From the NCBI GenBank assembly GCA_024275855.1, contig JAJRYL010000147.1, forward strand, positions 1 to 10,643: a stretch of DNA of 10,643 nt, read 5' to 3'. The notes beneath the pieces were generated by a model. That model was not told the DNA's origin. It was given only the letters and a program-made list of their open reading frames with translations, and did not search any database. The translations under genes and the position numbers were made by a program. Numbering within the stretch: position 1 is the first letter of the stretch; each line of letters starts with the position of its first letter. This stretch comes from Deltaproteobacteria bacterium. Lineage in GTDB: Bacteria > Desulfobacterota > GWC2-55-46 > JADFVP01. Below are positions 1 to 7,848 of the stretch, piece after piece.

Positions 1-74
1 AAAGAAAAAAACTTACAAGCAATGGACGAACAGAGACAGCATACAGGAAATTAATCATTATACAGACAGCTCCG
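1..74. other. Downstream flank of the operon, no gene seen
   Basis: These bases follow the stop codon of the last complete minus-strand gene. I see no coding potential and no hairpin followed by a T-run on the minus strand, so the transcript may continue past the window edge. A TATAAT-like hexamer reads on the minus strand at 62-57, but nothing like TTGACA lies 16-18 bases upstream of it. A short sequence related to ACAGACAGC occurs twice (near 31-40 and 62-70), with no clear meaning. Confidence 0.4.
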
Positions 75-539
75 TTACTTCGGGTTTATCTCGCAAAGCG
101 AAACAGCACCTATTGGTGAAAACGCTACAAGCAGGCTTCTGATGTCTTTACCCTGCCCAACCTTAAAATTTACCGGCTCTTTGAAATAGAAGGTCAAGTA
201 CGGCCCGCCCTCCACATTACCCTCGTACGCAACGTCGATAAGGTCTCCGGTATCGTCATAAGGCAGTTGAATTTTTTCATAGGTAAAGAGCGCGGCTCTC
301 TCTTCTGTGCCTGTGAGTATAGGAGAGAGCTGAACCCTGAGGTCTTCACCTCTCTCGTACGGAAAGTGTTTTATATACTGCACAGGAAAGTTGAACGACA
401 CCTTGACCCTGTAGCACTCCTGCTCTTGTGTAATTCGAATATCGTCTACCACCACCCTTGCGGCCAATAAGTGCGTAGTGAATACAAGCACCCCTATAAC
501 GGCAATGGTACTTATAGTTATTGCAGATAACTTCCGCAT
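75..539 (-). CDS. Small exported protein, AMIN-like, unknown function
   Basis: The 154-residue product starts with a basic tip (MRK) and a hydrophobic stretch at about residues 5-25 ending in LLAA, so it is probably exported or anchored in the inner membrane. The rest alternates hydrophobic and polar residues as in a beta-sandwich, with segments such as CYRVKVSFNFPVQYI, LTFYFKEPVNF and SLLVAFSP. That layout resembles AMIN-type domains, which bind cell-wall components, but the match is by eye only. Two cysteines, C42 and C149, could form a disulfide; there is no CXXCH, so it is not a cytochrome. The ATG lies one base after the stop of the upstream cytochrome gene (TGA-G-ATG) behind a G-rich ribosome site, so the two are very likely translationally coupled. 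It may be an accessory or wall-binding partner of that SPOR-containing cytochrome. The gene is confident; the role is a guess. Confidence 0.8.
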   Translation of the reverse strand: MRKLSAITISTIAVIGVLVFTTHLLAARVVVDDIRITQEQECYRVKVSFNFPVQYIKHFPYERGEDLRVQLSPILTGTEERAALFTYEKIQLPYDDTGDLIDVAYEGNVEGGPYLTFYFKEPVNFKVGQGKDIRSLLVAFSPIGAVSLCEINPK

Positions 540-540
540 C

Positions 541-2976
541 TCAGAACCCCCCCCTGCTTACCTTGTGTTTGGAATTTCTTGTTTTTGCCCTTGTGGTCAT
601 TGAACTGTCCGTATAACGGTGGCAAGACCCGGCGCAATTTCTTAACTCGCTTACCGTGTAGTATATACGTGGCGAACTTACCTTTTTATGCTTTCTTGCT
701 TTGTACTTCGCTGCATGGCAACCCGCGCAATCGGGTTTGTATGCGGCGTTTCTCCAGGTCACGCTCTGGTTGTTGCTCTTGTGGCAGTCAACACAGCCTA
801 CCTTAGACCTGTGGTCTCCCGGATAAAAGCCGCTCTTGTGGCTGTAGCGGCTCGTTGGCACCCACGACCGTGTTGAGTGGCACTCATAACACTGAACCGA
901 TGTTACAAAATGGTTGGAACTTTTGCCCGTAGCCTTTCTTCCGTTGTGGCAGGTAGAGCAACTACCGGAGGCCGAGCTATGGTCGAAACGGGCACCGGCC
1001 CATGAGCCCGGAGAGTGGCAGGCGTCGCAACTGTTTGAGCTTGTTATATGGTTAGCCGGTTTGCCAGTGGCCTTTCTTCCGTTATGGCACGTATAACAAC
1101 TGCCGGAGGCCGAGCTATGGTCGAAGCGGGCACCGGCCCATGAACCCGGAGAGTGGCAGGCGTCGCAACTGTTTGAGCTTGTTATATGGTTAGCCGGTTT
1201 GCCCGTAGCCTTTCTACCGTTATGGCACTTTGAACAACTGCCGGAGACCGAGCTATGGTCGAAACGGGCACCGGCCCATGAGCCCGGAGAGTGGCACGCC
1301 TCGCACCTGTTTGAGCTTGTTATATGAGTAGGCGGTTTGCCAGTGGCCTTTCTTCCGTTATGGCACTTTGAACAACTGCCGGAGACCGAGCTATGGTCGA
1401 AGCGTATTGTTCTCCATGAACCCGGAGAGTGGCAGGCGTCGCAACTGTTTGAGCTTGTTATATGGGTAGGCGGTTTGCCAGTAGCCTTCCTTCCGTTGTG
1501 GCACTTGGAGCACTTGCCCGAGGCCGAGCTATGGTCGAAACGGGCACCGGCCCATGAACCCGGAGAGTGGCAGGCGTCGCAACTGTTTGAGCTTGTTATA
1601 TGGGTAGGCGGTTTGCCCGTAGCCTTCCTTCCGTTATGGCAGGTAGAGCACCGCCCCGATATAGAGCTATGATCGAAACGCGCGGAAGCCCATGAATTTG
1701 TAGAGTGGCAGGTCTCGCAACTGCCGTTGCTCTTTATGTGAGATCTCGGCTTGCCCGGTACCTTTCTGTTGTTGTGACACGCAGCGCACGAACCGGACAC
1801 GGAACCGTGATCGAAACGGACAGAGGACCAGGTAGCCGTTAAATGGCACTGGTCGCACTGGGCATCGGTATTAATGTGGGTGCTCTGCTTGCCGGGGGCG
1901 GCGACACGCCCGCCGGGACTGTGGCAGACAGTACACTTGGTAGGTGTTCCTTTAAAGAGCCCACGGCCATGACAGCTCTCGCACCTGACACGCTCATGCC
2001 CGCCGGTAAGCGGAAACCCGGTTTTGTAATGGTCGAACTTCCTCCCGCCTTCCCCGCCCGCAACCTTTACCCTGACGGCCCCGCCCTCACCGATACTCTT
2101 AATCTTGCACCCGGCGAGATTCAGTTCGTTCTTAGATGCCTTTACAATCCAAGCTCCTTTGTACCGCTTTGGCAAAGAGCGCAACGCTTTTTTAGCGGCC
2201 TTTTCTGAAGAGAAGAAACCGATGCGCAGCCCGCGCCAGTCCTGCCCCCTCGACCTGACCTTAATGGTATAAAGACTGTACTTCTTTAACGCCCTGTCAC
2301 GCGGCAGATCGGCCTTATCGAACGGCTCCGGGTAAGAGGCTATATTTATGGAGTAGAGCTCCGGGGCATTAGACACCGTCACCTGCTTATCGCTTCCGGA
2401 AATCTTTTTACCGCTTTTTAAAATCTTTTTGCTCTCTTGCGTTCTCTTCTTAGCGCCTTTTAGACCTACCTTGGTACTCTCTACGGTATTTTTTGGAATA
2501 TGTGCCTTTATGAAATTACTAATATAACCGACCAGCCCGTTCGACTTGCCGGGCGCAGCTGTACCCGAAACCTTAACCTTGCTCCCGGCGAGCCTGCGCT
2601 CACTCGATGAAGCCTTTACAATCCAAGCACCCTTGTAGCGCTTGGGCAAAGAGCGCAGCGCCTTTCGGGCATTTTTTTCAGAAGAGAAGAAACCGATGCG
2701 CAGCCCGCGCCAGTCCTGCCCCCTCGACCTGACCTTAATGGTATAAAGACGGTACTTCTTCAGCGCCCTGTCACGCGGCAGATCGGCCTTATCGAACGGC
2801 TCCGGGTAAGAGGCTATGTTTATGGAGTAGAGTTCCGAAGTCGCGGCCACGCTATTTTTTTTAAAACTGCGCATACCGGCCTCTAAGTCCAACGGGCTTA
2901 ATATACCGAGCAACAGAACCATAACCGCCAGAGAACAGATCAGATCAGACCATAAAGTTAATCTACTCTTTTGCAT
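541..2976 (-). CDS. Multiheme c-type cytochrome with two SPOR-like modules (19 CXXCH + 1 CX3CH)
   Basis: The 811-residue protein opens with a signal/anchor segment (about residues 9-27, rich in LAVMVLLL). Two nearly identical modules follow at about 48-123 and 206-281, each starting ELYSINIASYPEP and including LRIGFFSSEK. This resembles the SPOR fold, known to bind peptidoglycan stripped of stem peptides. A Lys-rich linker separates them. From about residue 332 come 19 CXXCH heme-binding motifs. Most lie in a 46-residue two-heme repeat with the pattern CHNGRKATGKP, then HITSSNSCDACHSPGSW, then RFDHSS, whose extra histidines could be distal ligands. The C-terminus (781-786) carries Cys-Ala-Gly-Ser-Cys-His, a CX3CH variant. 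The start at 2976 is preferred over 2997 and 2991 because GAGG sits 7 bases before it. It is separated by 120 bases from the 21-heme gene upstream and is coupled to the small gene downstream. Likely role: a periplasmic electron wire held near the cell wall (inferred). Confidence 0.9.
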   Translation of the reverse strand: MQKSRLTLWSDLICSLAVMVLLLGILSPLDLEAGMRSFKKNSVAATSELYSINIASYPEPFDKADLPRDRALKKYRLYTIKVRSRGQDWRGLRIGFFSSEKNARKALRSLPKRYKGAWIVKASSSERRLAGSKVKVSGTAAPGKSNGLVGYISNFIKAHIPKNTVESTKVGLKGAKKRTQESKKILKSGKKISGSDKQVTVSNAPELYSINIASYPEPFDKADLPRDRALKKYSLYTIKVRSRGQDWRGLRIGFFSSEKAAKKALRSLPKRYKGAWIVKASKNELNLAGCKIKSIGEGGAVRVKVAGGEGGRKFDHYKTGFPLTGGHERVRCESCHGRGLFKGTPTKCTVCHSPGGRVAAPGKQSTHINTDAQCDQCHLTATWSSVRFDHGSVSGSCAACHNNRKVPGKPRSHIKSNGSCETCHSTNSWASARFDHSSISGRCSTCHNGRKATGKPPTHITSSNSCDACHSPGSWAGARFDHSSASGKCSKCHNGRKATGKPPTHITSSNSCDACHSPGSWRTIRFDHSSVSGSCSKCHNGRKATGKPPTHITSSNRCEACHSPGSWAGARFDHSSVSGSCSKCHNGRKATGKPANHITSSNSCDACHSPGSWAGARFDHSSASGSCYTCHNGRKATGKPANHITSSNSCDACHSPGSWAGARFDHSSASGSCSTCHNGRKATGKSSNHFVTSVQCYECHSTRSWVPTSRYSHKSGFYPGDHRSKVGCVDCHKSNNQSVTWRNAAYKPDCAGCHAAKYKARKHKKVSSPRIYYTVSELRNCAGSCHRYTDSSMTTRAKTRNSKHKVSRGGF
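905..1732 (-). repeat. 138-bp tandem coding repeats (two-heme units)
   Basis: The string gagctatg(g/a)tcgaa recurs at 974, 1112, 1250, 1388, 1526 and 1664, exactly 138 bases apart. Each period encodes 46 residues with two CXXCH motifs. The middle copies are nearly identical at the DNA level and the outer ones drift; a seventh, more diverged unit follows at about 1733-1870. This looks like recent expansion of a heme-pair module by unequal exchange, so copy number may vary between strains and be collapsed in short-read assemblies. Confidence 0.93.
2134..2835 (-). repeat. Direct duplication of the SPOR-like module
   Basis: Two blocks of about 228 bases, 2608-2835 and 2134-2361, encode the same roughly 76-residue SPOR-like module 474 bases apart. 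They differ by few bases; residue changes include YRLY to YSLY and SEKNARK to SEKAAKK. The separating Lys/Ser-rich linker (about 2362-2607) is not repeated. The near-identity points to a recent duplication or gene conversion. Confidence 0.9.
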
Positions 2977-2983
2977 AAACAGA

Positions 2984-2987
2984 CCTC
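2984..2987 (-). promoter_or_regulatory. Ribosome site that sets the start of the SPOR cytochrome
   Basis: GAGG on the minus strand lies 7 bases before the ATG at 2976. The two ATGs further upstream in frame (2997 and 2991) have no comparable site and would put extra residues ahead of the signal sequence. Confidence 0.6.
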
Positions 2988-3096
2988 GCATAATCATTTC
3001 CCATTGTTAAAAAAATAGATAGAACCGGCTGTCACAGCTTGCCGCTTCCTTGACATCTCCGGCGAAAACCTTAAAAACACCTTTGCCGAAACAGAC

Positions 3097-4701
3097 TTAA
3101 TCGGCCATTTCTATCTCGTCAAACGATTTGGTCGTATGGCATCGCTGACACTGAAAACCGAAACCTCCACGGTGCCTGTCGTCTTCACGATGGCACGTTA
3201 TGCAGCCTCCGGACGCGCTCACCTTGCGCCTGACTACCCGCCAGTGGCACGCACGGCAGTCGAGCCCCGAATGCGCGCCGTCAAGGTTAAAGTCGGTCTG
3301 CTTGTCGTGGTCGAACCTCCATAACCGCCACCCGTTCGGGTTATGGCACGCTGCGCACTCCGGGCCAAGCCCCCTTTTATGCACGTCCTCTTCTTTATGG
3401 CAGCTCACGCAGACCCTTTTTGCTTCTTTAAAGTTAGAAGATGAGTGGCACGCCTCGCACGGAGCGACTGCATGTTGGCCGATAAGCGGAAACCGGGTAA
3501 TGTCATGCTCGAAAGTTACGCCTTTTGTCCAGCCCTTGACGTTGTGGCATTTTTCGCACCGCCTCCCTTCGCGCGCCTTGTGAACATCATCTCGTTTATG
3601 ACATCCGACACAACTCTTTGGCAGCTCTGTTTTCTTTTCAGACTTTACAATATTGCCCTTGTGGCACTTTACGCAACTTACCTTAACGTGGGCGCCCTTA
3701 AGTTTAAACTCGGTCTTCGCGTGGTCGAACTTCGTCTTTTTCCACACTTTCGGGGTATGGCACCCGGCGCATTTTTTCCCGTAACGCCCCCTGTGCTCAT
3801 CATCGTTTTTATGGCATCCTACGCAGCTCTTCGGCAGCTCTTTTCTCTTGTTCGACTTGGTATACAACGCCCCCTTGTGGCACTTTACGCAACTTACCTT
3901 AACGTGAGCGCCCTTGAGTTTAAACTCGGTCTTTGCGTGGTCGAACTCTGTCTTTTTCCACTCTTTCGGGGTATGGCACTCTGCGCATTTCTTCCCGTAA
4001 CCGCCCCTGTGAAGGTCGTCCAACCGGTGGCACGAGTAACAGACCTTGGGTGTCTTTTTGTAACGCTCGTTCGGGTGACACCTGTTGCAATAGGTCTTTT
4101 TATGCTCCCCCTTCAGTTTGAACTTTGTCTTGTCGTGGTTAAAGCGGGGCTTTTTCCACGACTTCATTGAATGGCACTCGGCGCATTTACTGCCGAGCCG
4201 GTTTGAGTGCGCGTCATCGTCCTTGTGGCACTTTACGCACTTTACGGGGGCTGCGCGGTATTTTGCCTTCGGCTTATGACACAGCAGACACTTAACCTTT
4301 TTATGCGCGTCCTTTAAAGGAAAGTCGGTAATGGAATGGTTGAACAGGTCTGCGTCAAGCCTTACTACGTCGGCCTTCCTGCCCTTGTGGTCGGTATGGC
4401 AAAAGCGGCACTTCGCGCCCTTTACCTCAAGGCTCCTGCCATGAAAACCTCTTTTGGCCTTTACGTCGCCGGAGACCAGCTTGTGGCACTCAAGGCATAA
4501 CCCTTTTTGCGCCTTTTTGCTAAACGGCCTGTGGCAGCGGCTGCACTCGTTCTCGTACTTAGCGTGCCCTTTAATCACCTCTCCGGGCATTACCATACGC
4601 TCAAACGTACCCGCGCTGACAACGGTAGCGCTAAGCAGAGAGGCAGCAAAAAGAAATAGCAGTGCTGTAATAATATAAAAGATACGACTATTTTGAACCA
4701 C
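3097..4701 (-). CDS. 21-heme periplasmic c-type cytochrome
   Basis: The 534-residue product (GTG start) has an N-terminal export signal at about residues 8-30 ending SAG, then 21 CXXCH motifs between about residues 53 and 522. After three leading hemes, the remaining 18 fall into six three-heme repeats of roughly 70-80 residues. Each reads FxHxxTxFxLxGxH, then CxxCH, then CxxCHxxDDxH, then CxxCHxxxxW. The conserved histidines outside CXXCH suit bis-His coordination, as in periplasmic electron-transfer cytochromes. The GTG at 4701 is chosen because AAAGGA precedes it by 4 bases, it begins directly before the signal sequence, and it leaves a 14-base gap to the upstream stop; the longer frame to 4797 would overlap the cytochrome b gene and add Tyr/Arg-rich sequence of no known sort. 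Lysine is abundant, so the protein should be strongly basic. It probably takes electrons from the neighbouring cytochrome b and passes them outward. Confidence 0.92.
   Translation of the reverse strand: MVQNSRIFYIITALLFLFAASLLSATVVSAGTFERMVMPGEVIKGHAKYENECSRCHRPFSKKAQKGLCLECHKLVSGDVKAKRGFHGRSLEVKGAKCRFCHTDHKGRKADVVRLDADLFNHSITDFPLKDAHKKVKCLLCHKPKAKYRAAPVKCVKCHKDDDAHSNRLGSKCAECHSMKSWKKPRFNHDKTKFKLKGEHKKTYCNRCHPNERYKKTPKVCYSCHRLDDLHRGGYGKKCAECHTPKEWKKTEFDHAKTEFKLKGAHVKVSCVKCHKGALYTKSNKRKELPKSCVGCHKNDDEHRGRYGKKCAGCHTPKVWKKTKFDHAKTEFKLKGAHVKVSCVKCHKGNIVKSEKKTELPKSCVGCHKRDDVHKAREGRRCEKCHNVKGWTKGVTFEHDITRFPLIGQHAVAPCEACHSSSNFKEAKRVCVSCHKEEDVHKRGLGPECAACHNPNGWRLWRFDHDKQTDFNLDGAHSGLDCRACHWRVVRRKVSASGGCITCHREDDRHRGGFGFQCQRCHTTKSFDEIEMAD
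3650..3990 (-). repeat. 216-bp direct repeat inside the 21-heme gene
   Basis: A stretch beginning near gtggcactttacgcaactta occurs at about 3661 and again at 3877, 216 bases apart, with high identity through the following roughly 110 bases. It corresponds to one 72-residue three-heme unit copied in tandem. The other units are recognisable only at the protein level. Confidence 0.8.
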
Positions 4702-4705
4702 GGAT

Positions 4706-4711
4706 TCCTTT
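4706..4711 (-). promoter_or_regulatory. Ribosome site supporting the GTG start at 4701
   Basis: AAAGGA on the minus strand lies 4 bases before GTG. The spacing is short but usable, and no other start nearby has a better site. It sits within the last bases and stop region of the cytochrome b gene, which fits coupled translation. Confidence 0.55.
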
Positions 4712-4715
4712 ATAA

Positions 4716-5738
4716 CTAATACATATGAACGGCAATAATATGACCGATACCGGCTATAACAAGCATAATAAATAACGGAAAATGGAAGAGGTGCCACAAC
4801 GACATAAACCTCTCGTAAAGATTGAACTCAGAGATACGCATTGCGGAGCGTATGTGTGTGGAGATATGCTCTCTGGCGGCCATTCCCCTTCTTTTCCGCT
4901 CAAGACCGGCCCACTCCAAACGTCTCGCAGCTACGTCCAGCGCCCTTCCAAGGCCGATAAGCAGTACAAGGTGCGTCCACCTGCCTCGTATAGAGGTGCC
5001 GATAAAGCCGCCGAGGCTGCCGATAAAACTCTCCCTTTTTTTAAGCACCGAGTCGTCGAAGGCCAGAAGCCTCTCTCTTAGCTTTGGCGCGTACTTAAGC
5101 ACGAAAACAAGGCTGCTCTTTTTGCGGTCAAGCTCTTCCTTCAGTTCAAGAAGCGTCAGTTGCCTGCCGTAAAGTCCGTAATGAATTTTGGTGTAGATGT
5201 ACCTGCCGATAAGTCCGCTACCGGCCACAAGCAGCGTTGCCAGAAGCACCACTGTGCTGTTCATAGAACCTATACGGAAGTTGCAGTGGTAGAGCACCAG
5301 CACTGGGCCTAAAATACCAAGCAGCATGTGCGCCCTGAACCAATATTTTACGTGGCCCATGTTACGCATGAAACGCGCCTTTTTACGAACCGGGTAAAGA
5401 AGCAGCATAAGCATCATCGACCCGCCGACTATACCGAGGCCGTAACCGAGACCGGACTCGGCCACAAGAAACTCTTCTCCTCTTAAGTACCAGCCGGAAA
5501 CGATCACAGCGGCGACAAGTGCGAAGAATAAAATAGTGCCGCGCGAAGTAGACTGCGGCCTGTACAGTTCGGAGTAGTCCGATGCCCTCGGTTTCGACTC
5601 CGTCTCAGGGCTCTTCAGCTTTTCAGCCCTTTTGGGTTCCGGCTTCTTGCGTTCCGCTCTTTCAGGTACCGATACATTAGGTACCGATACCTGTTCCGGC
5701 ATTAAAAGCCTATCCGAGATAGCCTCTGTGTTGCTCAT
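4716..5738 (-). CDS. Membrane cytochrome b, probable diheme electron carrier
   Basis: The 340-residue protein has a hydrophilic, Pro/Glu/Lys-rich N-terminus (1-67), then hydrophobic helices near 68-85, 99-115, 135-151, 162-183 and 316-340, with a possible weaker one near 253-266. Histidines H137 and H151 lie in one helix and H319 and H333 in the last helix; both pairs are 14 residues apart. In bc-type cytochromes b, such spacing in two helices supplies the four ligands of two stacked hemes b. Basic loops (PVRKKARF and the region after GRYIYTK) suggest the N-terminus is cytoplasmic. This suits electron transfer across the inner membrane from the flavoprotein encoded first in the operon to the 21-heme cytochrome encoded 14 bases downstream. 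The start at 5738 is set by AAAGGAGG 10 bases upstream. I do not recognise a named family; cytochrome b561 or ferric-reductase-like proteins are alternatives. Confidence 0.82.
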   Translation of the reverse strand: MSNTEAISDRLLMPEQVSVPNVSVPERAERKKPEPKRAEKLKSPETESKPRASDYSELYRPQSTSRGTILFFALVAAVIVSGWYLRGEEFLVAESGLGYGLGIVGGSMMLMLLLYPVRKKARFMRNMGHVKYWFRAHMLLGILGPVLVLYHCNFRIGSMNSTVVLLATLLVAGSGLIGRYIYTKIHYGLYGRQLTLLELKEELDRKKSSLVFVLKYAPKLRERLLAFDDSVLKKRESFIGSLGGFIGTSIRGRWTHLVLLIGLGRALDVAARRLEWAGLERKRRGMAAREHISTHIRSAMRISEFNLYERFMSLWHLFHFPLFIMLVIAGIGHIIAVHMY

Positions 5739-5748
5739 TCGACCTCTT

Positions 5749-5756
5749 CCTCCTTT
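5749..5756 (-). promoter_or_regulatory. Strong ribosome site for the cytochrome b gene
   Basis: AAAGGAGG on the minus strand lies 10 bases before the ATG at 5738. It rules against the in-frame start at 5765, which lies upstream of it and has no comparable site. Confidence 0.75.
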
Positions 5757-5780
5757 GGTCAACAAGTTCTTGCAATTCGA

Positions 5781-7844
5781 TCAAAAAAGTTCTTTTACCC
5801 ACCCGAGCGGGCCCTTGTAGCTTGCTAAAACCGCCTGCACATCCTTCTTTCCGGTTGCCGCGGTACTCGCGTTTTCACGCCTATTATTTCTGCTCCTCGG
5901 GTTGGCTCCGGCCTCCATCAACAGGCGGAGCGTCTCAACGCGCCCCTCTTTCGCCGCAAGAATAAGGGGCGTATTGCCGTTATTGTTCTTTGCGTTTATC
6001 TCTAAACCTTTTGACTTTAAGAGCAACCGTACTACAGCCGTATTGCCCTGTTTCGCGGCGAGGCCAAGCGCCATATTCCCGTTAAGGCTGCGGGTACCCA
6101 TATCCGCCCCGGCACGTATAAGCTGCTTTACGATATTTGCGTTTCCGAGGTAAGAGGCCCTTAAGAGCACGGTATACCCCCCCGGCCCCTTTACTTCGGT
6201 TTTGGCGTTATTGCCGAGCAGCAACCGTACTATGCTCTCTTTTCCGTCTTCTACCGAGTACCAGAGGGCTGTCTTGCCTTCGTTATTTACGCCGTTAACA
6301 TCGGCCCCGTTGTCTATAAGTAACGCTACGCTCTTTTTAAGCCCGAGACGCGCCGCCAACATAAGCGGCGTAAGCCCGTTACGGTTACCGAGGCGCGTGT
6401 TCGCCCCCGCTGATATCAGTTTCGCCGCGCTGGAATCGTGCCCTGAGCGAAGCGCGTAAAGAAGCGGCGTAGCGCCGCTTTTATCGGCAACGTTTACCTT
6501 GGCCCCGTCTCTTATAAGCTCTTTCATAACCCCGACATGGCCGTACTCAGCGGCAAGGTGAAGCGGGGTTTTACCCTCCGGGCCTCTTCTGTCCGGGTCG
6601 GCACCGGCACGGAGCAACTCCTTTACAACCGGCAGGTGTCCCTGCCAGGCGGCTCTTGTAAGAGGCGTATGCCCCTGCGGCCCCCGCCCGTCTACTTTTA
6701 TACCCGCCTTTAAGAGCAGCCTGACAACGTCGATCTGCCCGCGCCACGCGGCTATCATTACAGATGACCAGCCGTCATAAGGCCGCGCCTCTTTACCTGA
6801 AGTTGAAACGCTCTTTGCGTTTGAGCGGGTTACATACTTTAATGTCAGCTTTGGGGCTCTCTCTTTTTTCTCTTTTATACTCGCCCCGCTTGCGACCAAT
6901 CTGCTTACAACCGCCGTATGCCTCCTTTTTTTCGCCAACATAACGGCGGTCTCGCCGCCCTTGTTCTTAGCGTGTATCGAGGCTCCGTAACCGACTAAAA
7001 CCTTAACCAAACCGGTATGTCCTTTACCGGACGCTATGATAAGCGGCGTATTGCCGTTTCTGTCTCTTGTGTTCACCCCGGCTCCGGCGCCAAGAAGCGC
7101 TTGCGTGCTTTTAAGGTGATTGCCGGAAACAGCGAGCACAATAGCGCTATCTCCGAATTTATCCTTCAACCCTACCCTCGCTCCGCGCGCAAGCAGCAGA
7201 TTAAGTACCTTTAAGTGCCCACCTGCGGCGGCCTCCATAAGGGCGGTTCTTCCGTTTCCGTCTTTAGAGTCTACTCCGGCCCTGCGCAAAAGCGAACGCA
7301 CCTTGTCCGCCCGCCCCTTTGAGGCCTGCCACCTTAAATCTTCATCAGCCCCCTTGCCCCTTATAAGCAGACGAAGAGGCGTTGCGCCCGAACCTCTTGA
7401 AAGAGCGCGAAGCCTTAAAGCGGCTCTTGAGTGCTTCTTTAAGGCCGCCAACCTGTACCACCTGCTTGCCTTCTCTATATCCACCTCTGTGCCCTGCCCG
7501 TTTTCGTACATATTGCCAAGGGCGTACTGCGCCTTGACATGCCCTTTTAAAGCAGCTCTTTTCATCCAGACAAATGCCGCTTTTTTGTTCATGGGCAGGC
7601 CGTGACCCGTACGGTATAACCCCGCGTACCGGTACTGCGCCTCTTTGTCGCCCTTTAGCGCAAGCGGTCTTAAGAGCCGGGCGGCAAGCGCGTACTCTCT
7701 TGTGCGAACCGCAGCACTAACCTCTTCAAGGCCGCCAGCGAAACAGACCTGCGCAGAGGCCGCCAAAGCGGCAAGCAGAAGGAGTAGCGCAAAAATTGCG
7801 GCCTTTGTGTTTATGCCGCGACTTTTTAAACCCTTTAAAGACAT
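5781..7844 (-). CDS. Exported Sel1-repeat and ankyrin-repeat protein
   Basis: The 687-residue protein starts with a typical export signal: MSLKGLKSRG, then a Leu/Ala core, ending near SAQVCFAGG. Residues about 40-140 hold Sel1-type (TPR-like) repeats, for example AQYRYAGLYRTGHGLP and AQYALGNMYENGQGT. From about residue 170 to the end come some 14 ankyrin repeats of 33 residues with the usual pattern G-TPL-AA-GH--VV-LL-GA, broken once by a linker after the fifth. Both repeat types are protein-binding scaffolds; no catalytic motif is visible. The ATG at 7844 follows the flavoprotein stop by 4 bases. A GTG at 7889 and an ATG at 7877 are possible in frame, but both would overlap the upstream gene and put 11-15 extra residues before the signal. 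In this operon it may assemble or hold periplasmic cytochromes, which is inferred only. An exported ankyrin protein in an electron-transfer operon is uncommon. Confidence 0.88.
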   Translation of the reverse strand: MSLKGLKSRGINTKAAIFALLLLLAALAASAQVCFAGGLEEVSAAVRTREYALAARLLRPLALKGDKEAQYRYAGLYRTGHGLPMNKKAAFVWMKRAALKGHVKAQYALGNMYENGQGTEVDIEKASRWYRLAALKKHSRAALRLRALSRGSGATPLRLLIRGKGADEDLRWQASKGRADKVRSLLRRAGVDSKDGNGRTALMEAAAGGHLKVLNLLLARGARVGLKDKFGDSAIVLAVSGNHLKSTQALLGAGAGVNTRDRNGNTPLIIASGKGHTGLVKVLVGYGASIHAKNKGGETAVMLAKKRRHTAVVSRLVASGASIKEKKERAPKLTLKYVTRSNAKSVSTSGKEARPYDGWSSVMIAAWRGQIDVVRLLLKAGIKVDGRGPQGHTPLTRAAWQGHLPVVKELLRAGADPDRRGPEGKTPLHLAAEYGHVGVMKELIRDGAKVNVADKSGATPLLYALRSGHDSSAAKLISAGANTRLGNRNGLTPLMLAARLGLKKSVALLIDNGADVNGVNNEGKTALWYSVEDGKESIVRLLLGNNAKTEVKGPGGYTVLLRASYLGNANIVKQLIRAGADMGTRSLNGNMALGLAAKQGNTAVVRLLLKSKGLEINAKNNNGNTPLILAAKEGRVETLRLLMEAGANPRSRNNRRENASTAATGKKDVQAVLASYKGPLGWVKELF

Positions 7845-7848
7845 TTTT

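Noticed and set aside
57..62. TATAAT on the minus strand as a promoter -10
   Set aside because: No TTGACA-like hexamer at 16-18 bases; a single AT-rich hexamer is weak evidence.
905..1732. CRISPR-like or non-coding tandem repeat
   Set aside because: The 138-base period keeps the reading frame and encodes heme motifs; there are no unique spacers.
2977..3096. Terminator or promoter between the two cytochrome genes
   Set aside because: Only a short, imperfect GC-rich pairing (GCTG/CAGC) lies well ahead of a T-run on the minus strand, and no clear promoter hexamers are seen; treated as an ordinary intergenic gap.
3445..4170. 241-residue plus-strand open frame opposite the 21-heme gene
   Set aside because: It is the antisense shadow of repeated CXXCH codons; its apparent repeats and hydrophobicity follow from the cytochrome repeats.
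4702..4797. Longer start for the 21-heme cytochrome
   Set aside because: It would overlap the cytochrome b gene by over 80 bases and put Tyr/Arg-rich residues before the signal; GTG at 4701 has a ribosome site.
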